A DNA stretch of 64,000 bases from Simmondsia chinensis (Eukaryota; Streptophyta; Magnoliopsida; Caryophyllales; Simmondsiaceae). This document shows, one piece after another, positions 33,284 to 44,411 of the stretch. The stretch lies in assembly GCA_018398585.1 (NCBI GenBank), contig JAGTTD010000001.1:9798501-9862500 (forward strand), given 5' to 3'. The position numbers and the translations under genes were made by a program. The notes under the pieces were generated by a model. That model saw only the letters and a program-made list of their open reading frames with translations, searched no databases and was not told the origin of the DNA. Every line of letters starts with the position of its first letter. The first letter of the stretch is position 1.

Positions 33284-35455
33284 TGCTAGGAACAGTGTCC
33301 TGAAATTAAGATTTATTCTGGATATATTATTTAGTTAATAAATAAGATTGAAGTCCCAGTAGGTTCCTAGTTAAGTTTGTGAAAGCAAGCATTTATACTG
33401 CATGTAATTTTCTTTTTGGAAACATCCATGAGATAGGTTTAGTCCTCAAACTACAATTTACATGTTTGTTCTAACTGGTTTATGAGACTATGCCACAAAT
33501 AAAGTTGGACCAAATGGTATGGATTGTTGTTTTGAAAGGCTCATAGTCGAAGACAAGTTTGGGCCACTTGTTTGCTAAGACTATAACATGACACTTTAGA
33601 TGACTTGTCTTGGCCATGTGGATGGAGATCCAAAAGTGTTGGGTTGGTGTGTTTAATAAGATTGACACACTGAGTTGGACCAAGTGAGTTACTTATTTCC
33701 AGACTGGTATCGGAGATGAGCAATTAACGTTGTACTGTTTGAACGTTGACTCGAAATCCTGAGGGTATTCTGGATTTGTGCATAGAGCATTAGTTACTTT
33801 GGTGTACTATAATTAAGGTCTAAATGAATGACTGAAATCCCATGTACACTGGGTTGCGGCATGAAATGTGACAAGGATCAGGTATTTAAGTGAGAATCTA
33901 CCATCTCTTATGAGATACGGGTGTCCCTTTAGTTGATTTGCAAATATTTGAATAGTTCAGAAACTTTGGCCAAAGTATTCTATGTGTTTGACATTTAGAA
34001 TTTATACTGTAAATATGTTCAAGTATAAATGAATTATTCGGTGAAGGGCGAGTCAGTAACTAATGGAGAAGCTGTGGGAAGGATAATGGCAGTGGTTATA
34101 TTTATCCTTTATCATGTACATCTAGTGGAGGGGTTGCAGTCATCAATATAGTCTATTAGGGAGATATCGAATAAATAATTTAAGTCTGGAGTGCAGTAAG
34201 ATTTATTTAATGGAATTAAGTCTCCTTAAGTGGTAATTAAATTATTTCATGAGATGATTAATTTAACCCATTTGGAGCAACATTTAAATTGTCCCTGAGG
34301 TCCCTGCGCAAGCCTCTGCATTTATTACCATCGGAAAAATATTGAAGAATTGATGAGATGAATTATTTATCCATGAGATGGGTAAAATTAATTTTGCCAA
34401 ACATTATTCATGAGATGAATAAAATTTAAAAATTATTAAATAAAATAATTTTAGGAAATTAAAATTTGTAAGATGAATTTTTTACATGTGGGAAACAAAA
34501 CAAAACAAAAAAAAAAAACGCCTTTGGGTGCGGACCACTCGCATGCCATCACGTGGCGCACGATGACAAGCCTAAAAACACGCGGGATTTTGCTTAAGTG
34601 AAACACGTCGTTTTGTTTCATTTTTGAATGATACGCTGCGTTTTGTATTATAACTGAAATTATTTTGTGCGCGTGCCACATCTTTTATTTTTATTTTTTC
34701 ACTCTGATATACCATTATAAATAGAGGTACCTACACTAAGAGTCTGGAATTCAATCAAAATAAATTATTTAGGGTTTCTAGAAATAGTTTCGGAGACCCA
34801 ACTGGAGAAAAAAATTTTCATTTAAATTTTTCTCTCCTCAGTTTAATATTTTTCGGAGCTTATCCTCCAGGCAGCTCTAGGTCATTGCGTAGAAGATCGC
34901 GGGGTCTCGATTTTCTTGGTATTCTTTATTATTGGAGCAATTCCAAGTATGTTCTTCTTTCCTTATTCTTTTCACTTTTCTTTTTATTTACAATATCTGT
35001 TATTATGCCTGTTTGAGTTTAAGTATTGTTATGAATGTATTAGAGTAAAAGTCCTGTAAATCTAAATTAAGAATTTAGATTTGCTAATTTAATTTATGAA
35101 TTTAAGTCAGTAGATTTAAAGTTAGGAATTTTAAATCGACCCTAGGTTTAGAGTTATGAATTCTAAACCTATTCCACTGCATTAACTTTATAAAACTAGG
35201 GAGAACTTTTAAAATTTGTCCAAATAACCGATATTAGGGCAAAGGGTTTATAGAGATAAACATATTCCATGGAACTTTCGCACTTGAGGTGTCACGAAGC
35301 GTGACTCTCCAACCGCGGGCTTAGGTAGAGAGAAGAGTCTCCTACTCTAAGTTCTTTAATAGGTGCCTATTGTTGTAACCATAGTTCAGAACTGTGAACC
35401 CATTAGTCGGCATCAGAGTTTATTTTTCTAAAAAAATTCATGTTTTTTCCTGACA
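33284..35455 (+). repeat. 5' LTR of copia family A copy 2
   Basis: TGCTAGGAACAGTGTCC...CCTGACA, 2172 bp, with a TATA box (TATAAATA) at 34716-34723. The R/U5 part has several hairpins, for example aggtttaga / tctaaacct at about 35142-35168. Aligns with 3858-5704, 39889-40503 and 42193-44411. Confidence 0.92.
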
Positions 35456-35457
35456 AT

Positions 35458-35470
35458 TGGTATCAGAGCC
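35458..35470 (+). other. Primer binding site of copia family A copy 2
   Basis: TGGTATCAGAGCC, an exact tRNA-Met-type site, two bases after the LTR. Confidence 0.92.
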
Positions 35471-35591
35471 AACCTCTGATTATATTCATAATATACATGA
35501 CTAGGTCTAATAAGATTGAAATAAATATATTGACAATTTAAAAATAGTAGAGATTTTATTAAGAAGGAAAGATAGTTTAATTTGACATTTT

Positions 35592-35880
35592 GATTTAAAT
35601 TGTTTAAATCAGCAAAGAATTAATAGTTAGTTTAGATGATTGTTTGAATTAGTGATTTAAATTGTTTAAATCATTAAAGTAGTTAATTGTTAATTAGAAT
35701 TTTTAAAAGTATCAATTTAAATTGTTTAAATCGATTAAAAGAGTTAATAGTTAACTAGGTTATTTAAAGTATCGATTTAAATTGTTTGAATCGGTTAAAA
35801 GATTTAATAGTAAACTGGGCTATTTTTAGTGATGATTTAAATTGTTTAAATCATTAATGAATTAATCGTTAATTCGGAAT
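35592..35880 (+). repeat. Leader repeat array 1: five 60-bp units with a palindrome
   Basis: Each unit holds GATTTAAA-TTG-TTTAAATC or a near copy, starting at 35592, 35654, about 35714, 35774 and 35834, a period of 60-62 bp. Each is a potential 8-bp stem with a 3-base loop. The spacer carries ttaatagttaact-like sequence. Confidence 0.85.
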
Positions 35881-35945
35881 AACCCATAAATTTGCGATTA
35901 TGTTATTCGTATAATGAGATTATGCATTCTCCATCATGATTTACG

Positions 35946-36185
35946 AAATCAGACAAAATTGATCTAATAAGATTAGATTCAAATATTTTTAATAATGGAT
36001 AAAATTTGTTTAATGAAAGTAGATTCAATTAATTTTTTGAAATCAGATAAAATTGATCTAATGAGATTAGATTCAATTAATTTTTATAAAATTAGATAAA
36101 GCTAATCTAATGAGACTAGGTTCAATTATTTTACACAAAATCGGATAAAATTGATCTAATTAGATTAGATTTAATTTATTTTAAA
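35946..36185 (+). repeat. Leader repeat array 2: units of 46-50 bp with a palindrome
   Basis: About five units centred on ttgatctaatgagattag, with attgatctaat and attagattcaat able to pair. Starts at about 35961, 36008 (degenerate), 36054, 36103 and 36153. A single unit of this type is also found in copy 1 at about 5980. Confidence 0.8.
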
Positions 36186-36389
36186 ATTAAATATTTTCAT
36201 TCAAAAATTAAAAAATATATATATATTTCTGACGCAGTTGTTAGCGTCAGGTTGACGCCGATGTCATGGAAGTCAGCTGCTGACGTCATGCTAACGCAGC
36301 ATAAGATTTTTTGATAAAAATAAGAAATAATATTTTTTATTTATTTACTTATTTACATAACAATTATTAATTAATTTTTATTAATTAAT

Positions 36390-36890
36390 TTCGTTTAGAA
36401 TGGGATTCTAAATTAAATTATGAGATAATTCAAGTTGTAAATCAATGTTATTTTAAATAAAAGTTATTTGATATTATTTTAGAATAAGATTCTAAAATAG
36501 ATTATGAGATAGTCTAGGCTTGTTATATTTTTAGAATAAGATTCTAAAATAGATTATGAGATAGTCTAAAGTTTGTTTATTTTTTGAATGAGATTCTAAA
36601 AATAGACTATGCGATAGTCTAAACACAAAATCACTATTGATTTTAAATAAAAAAATTTTTAACTTAATTTTGGAATTAGATTTTTAAAAGTAGATTATGT
36701 GGTAATCTAAATTAACTTTAATTAAAATTTAATTTATTAATTTTATTGATTTGTTTTAGAGTGAGATTCTAATGCAAGATAATGAGATAATCTATGTTGT
36801 AAAAAGATAGTATTTTTGAATAAATTAATTTTGGTTAATTTTAGAATGATATTCTAAAGGGGATTATGCGATAATCCAGGTTGACAATGC
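36390..36890 (+). repeat. Leader repeat array 3: about seven units with two palindromes each
   Basis: Each unit combines a ttagaat-nn-gattctaa palindrome with agattatgagataatct. Copies begin near 36394, 36478, 36530, 36583, 36670, 36755 and 36840, with irregular spacing. The third leader array of the same element. Confidence 0.8.
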
Positions 36891-36894
36891 AAGT

Positions 36895-37225
36895 TAATTA
36901 AGAACTGCTGGTTATAAAAATCAAGTGAGAGCGAAGTTTCAATTGTTGTAACCTCACGGTCTCCATTACTGGTCTAGCAGTATAGTAGATCGATAGACCT
37001 CCATGCAGAGAATGTCGGTTTGCGGATTACAGGGTTAGACTTCTATTGGGATAAATTGAAGTGCAAAGAAGCGATGCGACCACGCTGCCGTGAAGTATTT
37101 CATGTATTGTATAGAAGTTTAGGTAATGGTTTACACTTGACTAGCGTGTTGCATTAGCCTCCCCGAGAAGCTCTGTTGTTTCATGTTAGAGACTAAGGTA
37201 AAGTGGTTAGTTAATCATGTTTAGT
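36895..37225 (+). other. Conserved pre-gag block of copia family A
   Basis: This block aligns with 6400-6690 of copy 1 (aatcaagtg(a/g)gagcga, ctggtctarcagta, ggtttacacttgac, cattagcctcc) while the repeat-filled sequence before it does not. Conservation without coding suggests an RNA function such as packaging or dimerisation, which is inference. Confidence 0.65.
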
Positions 37226-37462
37226 AAGGGTTACAAGAAAACAGGTTAATTGAGAATAGTTCTCACCCGAACTAGCTTCGTGCGACCCCGCCATCGGGAA
37301 GTAAGGAGTGGTGTGTTTGGGTCATCATTGTATACATGATAGTACAGTTTGGTGGATATCTGACTTATTGTGTATGCTAAATTGTAAGAATATATATCAT
37401 TGCATTGTACATGACTCTTGATAGACAATTAAACATATGTTTGCATTTACAGTATCTTCGAT

Positions 37463-37720
37463 ATGGATACAGCTGGCGAACTTCACTTGATTTCGAATAC
37501 ATAATGTATTCACTGAACCAAATTACAATACCTTGAAAAATAAGTTAGACTTGATTATTTCAAACAAGGGACCAACTAGAAAGAAAGGAAAGGACAAGGT
37601 TGCTATTATTGCAACCAAGTCCATAAGGAAGTCCGCAAAAGAAAAGTGTTTCTTTTCCAAGAAAACTAGGCCGCTGGAGAAAAAACTACACTAAGTACAT
37701 ATCTACTCTTCCGAAAAGGA
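37463..37720 (+). pseudogene. Gag remnant of copia family A copy 2, core deleted
   Basis: ATG at 37463 opens M-D-T-A-G-E-L-H, then after a shift L-K-N-K-L-D-L-I-I, and jumps directly to the pre-knuckle part (K-G-K-D-K-V-A-I-I-A). Compared with copy 1 about 500 bp of gag are absent. The knuckle is reduced to K-C-F-F-S-K-K with most ligands lost. Confidence 0.7.
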
Positions 37721-38200
37721 CTGTTAAGCCATCTGGTGGAGAAATGTTGATATCTCACTTAGTTAAGTCATGCGCAATTGAGAGTCCACCAGTTTCCTGG
37801 TGGGTGGACTCAGGTTCAGCTAACCAAGTCTGTAATATATTGTAGGAGGTCAGGCTAGGCTAAAGGCTACACAATGGGTGATATACCTGATGGTCAGGGA
37901 CAATACAATAATAGTGGTCATAAGTGTAGGAGATGTTAGCTAGACTTTAGTGACAGAGCTTCGTTTTAAAGGATTGATTATTTAAACCTTCGCTATACAT
38001 GAATTTGATTTCTGTATTTCGGTTAATCAATAATTTTTACTCAGTTGATTTTGATAATGGAAATTTTAATATGAGAAATAAATTGTTTATTTGCACATGT
38101 ACATAAATAAATTATTTATTCGGGTTATTTCCTTATTTAAGCTCTGGTAATTGTTTAAATAAATCTAAAATAAGTTCACTTGTTCAATCTTTTAAAAGAA
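37721..38200 (+). pseudogene. Protease remnant of copia family A copy 2
   Basis: W-W-V-D-S-G-S-A-N (about 37800-37830) keeps the aspartic-protease D-S-G motif that copy 1 has lost. Downstream frames are broken and AT-rich. Confidence 0.65.
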
Positions 38201-38221
38201 AACACCCTGAAAGTGATAATG

Positions 38222-38735
38222 CATGCACCTCACACCAACGTTTAGGTCACACCAATTTGAACAGGATCCAAAAACTGGTAAAAGCTGGACTGATAGAACC
38301 TTTGGACTTGAAGTCATTACCAATCTGCAAATCGTGCATAAAAAGAGATATGACCAAGTCTGTCTTTAAGAGTAAAGGCAACAAGGTTGGTGACTTGCTT
38401 GAGCTGGCTCACACAGATGTATGTGGAGCAATGCATGTTCAGGCAAGAGGTGGGTATGGGTACTTAACCACATTTAGTGATGATTACTCAAGGCATGGAT
38501 ATGTTTACTGAATGAGACATAAGTCGGACATTTTTGGAGAAATTCAAAGAGTAGAAAGTTAAATTTTAAAAACTATTAGGTAAACAAGTCAAGTCACTTC
38601 GATCAGATCGAGGGGGTGAATATTTTTCAGGTGAATTTCAGGATTTCCTAACTGCAAATGAGATAAAATCTCCACTTTCTGCTCTGAGTACACCATAGCA
38701 GAATGGTGTTGCAAATAAAAGGAACAAGGACGGTC
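38222..38735 (+). pseudogene. Integrase remnant in unit A
   Basis: It reads H-T-N-L-N-R-I-Q-K-L-V-K-A-G-L, C-K-S-C-I-K-R, L-A-H-T-D-V-C-G-A-M (first catalytic Asp), then S-L-R-S-D-R-G-G-E-Y-F-S (second Asp, after a shift) and P-(stop)-Q-N-G-V. The catalytic Glu segment is cut: after gcaaataaaaggaacaag the sequence passes into AT-rich, non-integrase DNA. Confidence 0.82.
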
Positions 38736-39888
38736 TTTTTCCATAGTTCTTTTAATTAAAAAAAGTTTTTTTTTAAATACAATACAAAATACTTAGAGAA
38801 GCATTTTGAAAGTAAGCTACAAAAACAAAAACAAAATAGTATTAAAGGAGAATGGCATTAATTCTGAACAGTTAGACATAACTTAAGATATACTGGATGC
38901 ATTAGATGCACCTATGGATAGGAACAAAAACGTTCCAGGTACATAAGATCTTCGGTGTGGTGTAAGGATTGTCAGGACGCCTGACAGGATCATAGCGGGA
39001 GCCTTAGTGGTAGACCGTGGCAATGAATCTGGTCCTTTTAGCCACAATGAAGCAATTAAGCCTTCTAGTTTTGGGTAATCGTTTGCTTGAACCATGCGTG
39101 TACAAATGACATTAAGAGAAAGTAGTGACTTTCTTAGTGTTATATGTCAACGATATACTACTCATTGAGAATGATGTAGGGGTGTCATTAGCTAAAAAGA
39201 AATAATTGTCAAGATAGCTCAATATGAAAGACTTAGGACAAGCCAGCTCTACTCTTAGGATTAAGCTTCTACGAAGTCGTAAGAGTAGGATGTTGGGTCT
39301 TTCTCTAGCCACTTATAATGACAAAATGTTATCAAGGTATTCCATGGAGAACTCTAGGAAAGGTTTGTTACCTTTCAGGCTTTGAGTCCCTTTCTCTCTT
39401 TTGAGTAGTGTTCTAGGACACCTCAAGAGGAAGAGCACTTGAGGAATATTCCGTATGCTTTGGCAGTGAGAGCCGCAGGTATGCCATATTGTGCACGAGA
39501 CATGATGTCTGCTATGCTATGTTATAGTAAGCAGGTGTTAGTCTAACCTGGGTCCAATGGACTAGGTAGTAGTGAAGTGTTTTCTCTAGTTCTTGAGAAG
39601 AACTAGAGATCCTATGCTGATCTTTCAAAGTGACGGGCTGGTTTCAGTTGGATCTATTGTTTTAAGACTTCTAGTCAAATATATATGATAGACCATAGAC
39701 ATCTAAGCATGTCTCTACCCTTGGAGTGGGAGCCATTAGTGAGAGGAATATCAAGCAATATTGTATTGCTGACTTCACAATAAAGTAATTGTGCTCATTG
39801 AGGGTTAGGCTCAGTAGACCTTTGGTTCAAACTTAGAAGGGGTGAGTATGGACTTTGTCATAAATTGGATTTAGGACAAGTGGGAGAT
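38736..39888 (+). pseudogene. RT/RNase H remnants in unit A
   Basis: An AT-rich 130-bp stretch separates the integrase from R-P-D-R-I-I-A-G-A-L-V-V-D-R (decayed linker). The RT N-terminal half is absent. V-Y-K-M-T-L-R-E-S-S-D-F-L and, in a shifted frame, S-F-Y-E-V-V-R-V represent the RT palm end; I-P-Y-A-L-A-V-R-A-A marks the start of RNase H. The Y-V-D-D segment reads Y-V-N-D (tatgtcaacgat, about 39147). The PPT acaagtgggaga precedes 39889. Confidence 0.65.
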
Positions 39889-40503
39889 TGTTAGGAAAAG
39901 TGTCGTAAAATCCAGATTTATTCTGGATAAATTATTTTAATTAATAAATAAGATTGAAGTCCAAGTCGTTTCCTAGTTAAATTTGTGCAAGCGAGCATTT
40001 ATACTGCATGTGATTTTCATTTTGGAAACATCTATGAGATGGGGGTAGTCCTCAAGCTACAATTTATATGTTTGTTCTTAGTGGTTTATGGGACTAAGCC
40101 ATAAATAGACTTGGTACAAATGGATTGTTGTTTTGAAAGGCTCATAGTCAATGACAAGTTTGGGCCACCATAATGTGACACTTTAGATGACTTGTCTTAG
40201 TCATGTGGATGGAGATCCAAAAATGTTGGGTTGGTGTGCTTAATAAGATTGACACACTGAGTTGGATCATGTGGGTTACTTATTTCCAGACTACTATCCG
40301 AGATGAGTGATTTACATTGTGTTGTTTGAACAATGACTCTAAATTCTGAGGGTATTCTGGACTTGTGCGCGGAGCGTTAGTTACTTTGGTATACTATAAG
40401 TAAGGTCTAAACGAATGACTGAAATCCCATGTACACTGGGTAGTGGCATGATGGGTGAAAAGGATCAGGTATTCAATAGGGAATCTACTGTCTGTTATGA
40501 TAT
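39889..40503 (+). repeat. Partial LTR inside the duplication
   Basis: TGTTAGGAAAAGTGTC onwards, the first 615 bp of a family-A LTR, preceded by a proper PPT. It stops abruptly where unit B begins. Confidence 0.92.
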
Positions 40504-40524
40504 AACACCCTGAAAGTGATAATG

Positions 40525-41035
40525 CCTACACCTCACACCAATGTTTAGGTCACGCCAATTTGAACAGGATCCAAAAACTGGTAGAAGATGTACTGATAGA
40601 ACCTTTGAACTTGAAGTCATTACCAATCTGCAAATTGTGCATAAAAAGTGATATGACCAAGTCTGTCTTTAAGAGTAAAGGCAACAATGTTGGTGACTTG
40701 CTTGAGCTGGCTCACACAGATGTATGTGGAGCAATGCATGTTCAGGCAAGAGGTGGGTATGGGTACTTGACCCCCTTTAGTGATGATTACTCAACGCATG
40801 GATATGTTTACCTGATGAGACATAAGTTGGACATTTTTGGAGAAATTCGAAGAGTAGAAAGTTGAATTTTAAAAACTGTTAGGTAAGCAAGTTAAGTCAC
40901 TCCGATCAGATCGAGGAGGTGAATATTTTTCGAGTGAATTTCTTGATTTTCTAACTGCAAATGAGATAAGATCTCAACTTTCTGCTCTGGGTACACTATA
41001 GCAGAATGGTGTTGCAAATAAAAGGAACAAGGACA
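40525..41035 (+). pseudogene. Integrase remnant in unit B
   Basis: Same segments as unit A, with the frame open for 101 codons from 40560: L-A-H-T-D-V-C-G-A-M, S-D-D-Y-S-T-H-G-Y-V-Y-L-M-R. Unit B keeps a Leu codon where unit A has the stop after G-Y-V-Y, so the stop in A arose after the duplication or by later change. Confidence 0.82.
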
Positions 41036-42192
41036 GTCTTTTTCCACAGTACTTTTAATTAAAAATTTTTTTTTTTTTAAATGCAATACAAAATACTTTG
41101 AGAAGCATTTTGCAAGTAAGCTACAAAAACAAAAATAAAATAGCATTAAGGGAGAATGATAATAATTCTGAACAGCTAGACACAACTTAAGATATACTGG
41201 ATGCATTAGATGTGCCTACTGATAGGAACAAAAATGTTCCAGGTACAAGAGAGCTTAGGTGTGGTGCAAGGATTGTCCGGACACCTGACAGGTTCATAGC
41301 GGGAGCCTTAGTGGTAGACCGTGGCATTGAATCTGGCCCTTTTAGCCAGAATGAAGCAATTAACTCTTCTAGTTTTGTGCAATCGGTTGCTTGAACCATG
41401 CATATACAAATGACATTAAGAGAAAGTAGTGACTTTCTTAGTGTTATATGTCAACGATATACTACTCATTGAGAATGATGTAGGGGTGTAATTAGCTGTA
41501 AAGATTTAATTGTCAAGATAGCTCAATATGAAAGACATAGGACAAGCCAGCTCTACTCTTTGGATTAAGCTTCTACGAATTCGTAAGAGTAGGATGTTGG
41601 GTCTTTCTCTAGCCACTTATATTTACAAAATGTTGTCAAGGTATTGCATGGAGAACTCCAGAAAAGGTTTTTTACCTTTCAGGCATGGAGTCCCTTTCTC
41701 TCTTTTGAGTAGTGTTCAAGGACATCTCAAGAGGAAGAGCAATTGAGGAATATTCCATATGCTTTGGCAGTGGGAGCCTCAAGTATGCCATGTTGTGCAT
41801 GAGACTTGATGTCTGCTATGCTATTGTATAGTAAGTAGGTGTTTGTCTAACCTGGGTATAATGGACTAGGTGGTAGTGAAGTGTTTTCTCTAGTTCTTGA
41901 GAAGAACTAGAGATCCTATGCTAATCTTTTAAAGTGACGAGCTAGTTCCAGTTTGATATATTATTTTAAGACTTCCAGTCAAATATATACGATAGACATT
42001 AGACATCTAAGCATGTCTCTACCCTTGGAGTGGGAGCCATTAGTGAGAGGAATATCAAGCAATATTCTATTGTTGACTTCACAATAAAGTAATTGTGCTC
42101 ACTGAGTGTTAAGCTCAGTAGTCCTTTGGTTCAAACTTAGAAGAGGTGAGTATAGAATTTGTCATAAATTGGATTTAGGACAAGTGGGAAAT
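41036..42192 (+). pseudogene. RT/RNase H remnants in unit B
   Basis: Same structure as in unit A, including the AT-rich interruption (41040-41160), so that interruption is older than the duplication. A 72-codon frame at 41528-41746 covers I-K-L-L-R-I-R-K-S-R-M-L-G-L-S-L-A-T and R-K-G-F-L-P-F-R-H-G-V-P. The PPT caagtgggaaat precedes the LTR. Confidence 0.65.
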
Positions 42193-44411
42193 TGTTAGGA
42201 GCAGTGTCCTGAAATCCTGATTTTTCCTGGATATATTATTTTAATTAATAAATAAGATTGAAGTCCAAGTCGTTTTCTAATTAAATTTTTGCAAGCGAGC
42301 ATTTATACTGCAGTCATTTTCTTTTTGGAAACATCCATGACATGGGGGTAGTCCTCAGACTACAATTTACATGTTTGTTCTTAGTGGTTTATGAGACTAA
42401 GCCATATATAGACTTGGAACAAACGGTATGGATTGTTGTTTTGAAAGGCTCATAGTCGATGACAAGGATGGGCCACCATAACGTGACACTTTAGATGGCT
42501 TGTCTTGGTCATGTGCATGGAGATCCAAAAATGTTGGATTGGTGTGCTTAATAAGATTGACACACTGAGTTGGACCATGCGGGTTACTTACTTCCAAACT
42601 ACTATCGGATATGAGTGATTTACGTTGTACTGTTTGAGCAACGACTCTAAATCTTAAGGGTATTTTAGACTTGTGCATGGAGCGTTAGTTACTTTGGTGT
42701 ACTATGAGTAAGGTCTAAATGAATGACTGAAATCCCACGTACACTAGGTAGCAGCATGAAGAGTGAAAAGGATCAGGTTTTCAATAGGGAATCTACTGTC
42801 TGTTATGTGATACAGATGTTCTCTTATTTGATTTACAAATATTTGAATAGTTTCAAATCTTTGGCCAAAGTATTCTAAGTGTTTGACATTTGAAATTTAT
42901 ACTGTAAATATGTCCAAGGATAAATGAGTTATTCAGTGAAGGGCGAGTCCGTAACTAATGGAGAAGCTGTGAGAAGGATAATGGTAGTGGTTATATTTAT
43001 CTTTTGTCATGGACATCCAGTGGAGGGGTTATTGTAATCAATATAATCTATTAGGGAGATATCGAATAAATAATTTAAGTTTGGAGTGCATCGAGATTTA
43101 TTTAGTTGAATTAAGTCTTATTAAATGGTAATTAAATTATTTAATGAGATGATTAATTTAACCCATTTGGAGCTAGATTTAAATTGTCCTTGAAGTCCCT
43201 GCGTAAGCCTCTATATTTATTGCCTTTGGAAAAATATTAAAGAATTCATGAGATAAATTATTTATTCATGAGATGGGTAAAATTAATTTTGTCAAACATT
43301 ATTACTAAGATGAATAAATTTTGAAAATTATAAAATAAAATAATTTTAGGAAATTAAAATTCATAAGATGAATATTTTACATGTGGGAAACAAAGCAAAA
43401 CAAAACAAAAATTTGCAAAATATAAATGCACAGGTATCAATCCGCGTCTACGCGTGACAGCCAACCAGCGCGCCGCGCCCTTGGACGCAGACCAATCGCG
43501 TGCTACCATGTGGCACGCGATGATAAGGCAAAAAACGTGCGGGATTTTGCTTAAGCGAAACGCATCGTTTTGTTCGTTTTTGAACGATACGCTGCATTTT
43601 GTGGTGTAACAGGAATTATTTTGTGCGCGTCCCACATCATTTATTTTTATTTTTTCTCTCTTGTATACTATTATAAATAGAGGTACGTACTCTAAGAGTT
43701 TGGAATTCAATCAAAATAAATTATTTAGGGTTTCTGGTAATAGTTTCGGAGACCCAACTGGAGAGAAAATTTTCCGTTCAAATATTTCTTTCCTCAGTTT
43801 AATATTTTTCGAAGCCCACCCTCCGTGCAGTTCGAGGTCAGTGCCTAAAAAATCGTGGGGTCTCAATTTTCTTAATAGTCTTTGTTATTAGAGCAATTCC
43901 GAGTATGTTCTTTCCTTATTCTTTTCGCTATTCTATTTATTTACAGTATCTTTTATTACGCCTGTTTGAGTTTAAGTATTGTTATGAATGTATTTGAGTA
44001 AAAAGGCCTGTAGATCTAAATTAAGAGTTTAGATCTCCAAATTCAAATTATGAATTTAAGTCAGTAGATTTAAAATTAAGAATTTTAAATTGACCATAGG
44101 TTTAGAGTTATGAATTCTAAACCTATTCCGCCTGTGTTAACTTTATAAAACTAGGGTGAATTTTTGAAATTCTTCCAAATAATCGGTATTAGGGCAAGGG
44201 GTTTATAGAGATAAACCTACTCCCGGGAACTCTCGCACGTGAGGTGTCATGAAGCGTGACTCTCCAACCGGGGGCTTAGGTAGAGAGAAGAGTCTCCTAC
44301 TCTAAATGCTCTAATAGGTGCCTATTGTTGTGACTATAGTTCAGAACTGTGAATCCAATAGTCGGCATCAAAGTTTATTTTTCCAAAAAAATTCATGTTT
44401 TTTTCCCAACA
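42193..44411 (+). repeat. 3' LTR of copia family A copy 2
   Basis: TGTTAGGAGCAGTGTCC...CCCAACA, 2219 bp. TATA box at 43672-43679. A GC-rich patch at 43435-43520 corresponds to the one at 34520-34570 in the 5' LTR. The target copy CTAGC follows. Confidence 0.92.

Larger units (their letters stand above)
38201..40503 (+). repeat. Tandem duplication, unit A (integrase/RT remnants plus LTR start)
   Basis: The unit starts aacaccctgaaagtg and ends inside the LTR (gtctgttatgatat). It is followed directly by a second copy of the same sequence. It contains 1688 bp of internal sequence and 615 bp of LTR. By eye the two copies are about 90-95 percent identical. Confidence 0.9.
40504..42807 (+). repeat. 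Tandem duplication, unit B
   Basis: Second copy of the 2.3-kb unit: integrase remnant, RT/RNase H remnant, PPT, and the first 615 bp of the 3' LTR, which here continues to its full length. Confidence 0.9.
33284..44411 (+). mobile_element. Copia family A element, copy 2, 11.1 kb, with internal duplication
   Basis: 5' LTR 33284-35455, 3' LTR 42193-44411, and a 5-bp target duplication CTAGC at 33279-33283 and 44412-44416. A third, partial LTR (39889-40503) lies inside, made by a 2303-bp tandem duplication. PBS and PPT are intact. Gag is almost gone and integrase and RT are partial, so the copy moved with proteins from elsewhere or decayed later. The order is LTR, leader, gag/PR/IN/RT remnants, LTR part, IN/RT remnants again, LTR. 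Confidence 0.93.

Noticed and set aside
35592..36890. CRISPR-like array
   Set aside because: Regular units, but spacers are as repetitive as the palindromes, the setting is a plant retrotransposon leader and there are no cas genes.
39889..40503. Independent solo LTR insertion
   Set aside because: It has a PPT on its left and is cut exactly where internal sequence of the same element restarts; no target duplication, so it is part of the tandem duplication.
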